A stretch of DNA of 64,000 nt from positions 3,650,501 to 3,714,500 of the forward strand of contig NZ_LR134386.1 of the NCBI RefSeq assembly GCF_900637665.1, given 5' to 3'. The translations under genes and the position numbers were made by a program. Below, piece after piece: positions 62,472 to 64,000 of this stretch (positions are counted from its first letter, which is position 1; every line of letters starts with the position of its first letter). The DNA is from Chryseobacterium nakagawai (GTDB taxonomy: Bacteria > Bacteroidota > Bacteroidia > Flavobacteriales > Weeksellaceae). The notes beneath the pieces are model-generated. The model had not been told where the DNA came from, searched no databases, and saw only the letters and a program-made list of their open reading frames with translations.

Positions 62472-63181
62472 TATTGATTGGGTATTAATTCTCTTTTTAC
62501 TACTTCCGTAACTTTCTTACTTAAATCATTATCTATGCTTCTATGATCTGATTTAGGAGCTAGAACATTGATTACTTTAGTTGTTTTATTATCTTCTGAA
62601 GTTGTCACTTTCTCACCACCATACAAGTTTTTTGTTTGACGATAATTAACGACTTTTGATACATTTTCAGATTTTATTTCTGTATCGGAAATAAAATCCA
62701 TTATATCTAAAGTAACCATTAAATCCACTTTCAAATTCTTATTCTCATTTACTTTCTCTACAAGATTATCTCCACCTAAACTATGTCCTACAGCCGCTAC
62801 CACACCATCAGGATGATTTTCATTGAAACTTGAAATTGTTGAGTTTATATCATTTTTTGTATTCTCATTTCGAGACGAGTCAAAAACTACAACTTTAGTG
62901 TTGGAATTAGATAGACTCTGTAAAGCGCCTAACCCTTGTTTATCAACTGTTCCATCACCTCTATTTTGAGCTTGTGTATAACCTGCTCTTGTATTACCTG
63001 ACCAGCCTTGAACTACAACTACAAGATTTTGATACTTATCATTTTTTCTAAAATCTACAGCTTCAAGACCTTCTAATTCTCTTGCATCAACAACCCTATT
63101 TTCAGAAAAGTTATAATGGGATTGATAAGCATATTTTTCAGAAAGTGGATCTATATTAAAGAAACGACCTACATCCGGCAT
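62471..63181 (-). CDS. Orphan Rhs C-terminal tip with lipase-like domain
   Basis: From the ATG at 63181, 236 residues. The start is the conserved Rhs core end, MPDVGRFFNIDPLSEKYAYQSHYNFSENRVVDARELEGLE. The same frame extends upstream to 63274 as TYNYKYQGQELQETGFYSFKWRNY, then meets a TAA (63275-63277), so the large N-terminal Rhs part is missing. The variable tip is an alpha/beta hydrolase: VVVVQGWSGN, the nucleophile elbow AAVGHSLGGDN, and a late His in SDHRSIDNDL. This is probably a displaced polymorphic-toxin tip, a spare for recombination, that may still be translated with the coupled downstream gene. Confidence 0.8.
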   Translation of the reverse strand: MPDVGRFFNIDPLSEKYAYQSHYNFSENRVVDARELEGLEAVDFRKNDKYQNLVVVVQGWSGNTRAGYTQAQNRGDGTVDKQGLGALQSLSNSNTKVVVFDSSRNENTKNDINSTISSFNENHPDGVVAAVGHSLGGDNLVEKVNENKNLKVDLMVTLDIMDFISDTEIKSENVSKVVNYRQTKNLYGGEKVTTSEDNKTTKVINVLAPKSDHRSIDNDLSKKVTEVVKRELIPNQ

Positions 63182-63315
63182 ATAATTTCTCCACTTAAAT
63201 GAGTAAAAACCTGTCTCTTGTAACTCTTGTCCTTGATACTTATAATTATAAGTAACCTGGCATTTTACGAGGTTTTATTTAATATCCGCTAAAAGTTTTA
63301 GAATACGTAGCAAGG

Positions 63316-63364
63316 ATGGTTGTTATTATTACTTCACAACACGAAAAGATTCGTGTAGCAGCGT
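63316..63364 (+). repeat. Rhs-flanking repeat, copy B
   Basis: ATGGTTGTTATTATTACTTC, then ACACGAA/TTCGTGT as a small hairpin, then AGCAGCG. Same orientation and order as copy A (61801-61845). It lies between the lipoprotein gene and the Rhs tip. Confidence 0.6.
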
Positions 63365-63368
63365 AGGG

Positions 63369-63779
63369 TTATTTTATATAATATAATCCTTTAAGATTTA
63401 CTGTAGTGTATAAATCATAAATTCCATTTTTTGCGTCTGTACATATTTGCGTATTTTCTTCATAATTATAACACATACTGTCTATCAAATTAACTGGAGA
63501 CATTTTTACTCCATTTATGATAGGGGTTTGAGAACTTCTGGAATCTAAATTTAAATCATAATTATTTCCTATTTTTATTTTTTTATAGTGTTTTGTTATA
63601 TGCTCTTTTTTAGATACTATTTTAAAAATAGAATTATTTCGTTCTGCATAAATCAAATAATAATTATTAATAGAATCTATCTTATAAATAGTATATGTGG
63701 GTAAAACATTTTTAAAATGTTTGTAATTATTACATGATATCAATGTAAAAAAAATAATTAGTATTATAGCTTTTTTCAT
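63369..63779 (-). CDS. Small lipoprotein in the Rhs region
   Basis: A 136-residue lipoprotein (signal MKKAIILIIFFTLISC, lipobox LISC, acylated Cys16). The mature part is rich in Asn, Tyr, Lys and Ile: YTIYKIDSINNYYLIYAERNNSIFKIVSKKEHITKHYKK and IKIGNNYDLNLDSRSS, with two further Cys. It follows the broken toxin-like segment at 63792-64000 on the same strand by 12 bases, so it may be the immunity protein of that module, which would fit a periplasm- or membrane-acting toxin. No family was recognised. Confidence 0.65.
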   Translation of the reverse strand: MKKAIILIIFFTLISCNNYKHFKNVLPTYTIYKIDSINNYYLIYAERNNSIFKIVSKKEHITKHYKKIKIGNNYDLNLDSRSSQTPIINGVKMSPVNLIDSMCYNYEENTQICTDAKNGIYDLYTTVNLKGLYYIK

Positions 63780-63791
63780 TATAAGTTTTAT

Positions 63792-64000
63792 TTATGGGTA
63801 TGTCATTATTACTGTTCCACTTGGCAATGTATAATCAACTCTGGCAGCTCCTGTATATGTACTTATTTTATTACCCATAGCATCATAAACATTTCGTTAA
63901 TTTTTAGATTTTGAGGAGTCGCAGACATATGCGCATCCCAATATTGGCTATTTTTTTTGAGATCAGGCAAAGGACCATTGAAATCAGGCCTTCCAGATGG
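63792..64000 (-). pseudogene. Frameshifted end of an Rhs-type toxin, cut by the window edge
   Basis: Two overlapping frames join into one likely protein end. From the edge, one frame reads PSGRPDFNGPLPDLKKNSQY, then WDAHMSATPQNLKINE; the other continues VYDAMGNKISTYTGAARVDY, then TLPSGTVIMTYP and a stop at 63792. The switch lies near 63893-63905 and needs a one-base change; the second frame has a TAA at 63897-63899 just before. The pattern suits a polymorphic-toxin C terminus broken by an indel. The domain family is not known to me. The rest of the gene lies beyond the window. Confidence 0.6.

Overview
The window looks like chromosomal DNA of a Bacteroidota bacterium close to Chryseobacterium (Weeksellaceae). 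The support is low GC, with very AT-rich spacers; many promoters with the TAnnTTTG element typical of the phylum; few Shine-Dalgarno sites; a type IX secretion sorting tail; a class A beta-lactamase of the kind seen in Chryseobacterium (CGA/CIA-like); a monomeric isocitrate dehydrogenase; a Tet(X)-like monooxygenase; and Rhs-type polymorphic toxin remnants. The genus is an inference from gene content, not from an rRNA gene. No rRNA, intact tRNA or CRISPR array was seen.

Layout. 1-7.2 kb is a minus-strand accessory stretch: two Crp/Fnr regulators, DUF763, a Tet(X)-like flavoprotein with an AraC regulator, two VOC proteins, an alpha/beta hydrolase broken by one TGA codon, and a thiol peroxidase. 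7.4-21.7 kb is mixed metabolism: isocitrate dehydrogenase, lipoproteins, metallo-beta-lactamase-fold hydrolases, an aldo/keto reductase with an AraC regulator, an S41 peptidase, an ECF sigma factor with a membrane partner, a GapN-like dehydrogenase and an exported thiol peroxidase. 22.4-25.2 kb is a small, very AT-rich, plus-strand island of unknown genes led by a DUF4062 protein. 25.2-36.3 kb holds oxidoreductases, urocanate hydratase, a DUF559 nuclease gene boxed by long inverted repeats, a large delta-60-repeat protein with a type IX tail, and protein-L-isoaspartate methyltransferase. 36.5-43.5 kb is a plus-strand block: Gfo/Idh oxidoreductase, GH5-CBM6 glycosidase, class A beta-lactamase, 3-hydroxyacyl-CoA dehydrogenase and a GT-C-like membrane protein. 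43.5-61.7 kb carries housekeeping genes (pheT, dnaN, dgkA, purL, purB) separated by small accessory genes. 61.7-64 kb is the edge of an Rhs toxin/immunity array.

Themes. Housekeeping genes stand alone with their own promoters and terminators. Stress and resistance genes recur: two thiol peroxidases (cytosolic and exported), a Tet(X)-like oxygenase, VOC proteins and a beta-lactamase. Three families of short palindromic DNA lie between genes: CTAAAG-core elements, the repeat around the DUF559 gene with a solo copy at dgkA, and repeats bounding the Rhs tip. The best candidates for something little described are the DUF559 nuclease with its palindromic repeats, the DUF4062 island, and the repeat-bounded Rhs tip with its possible immunity gene.
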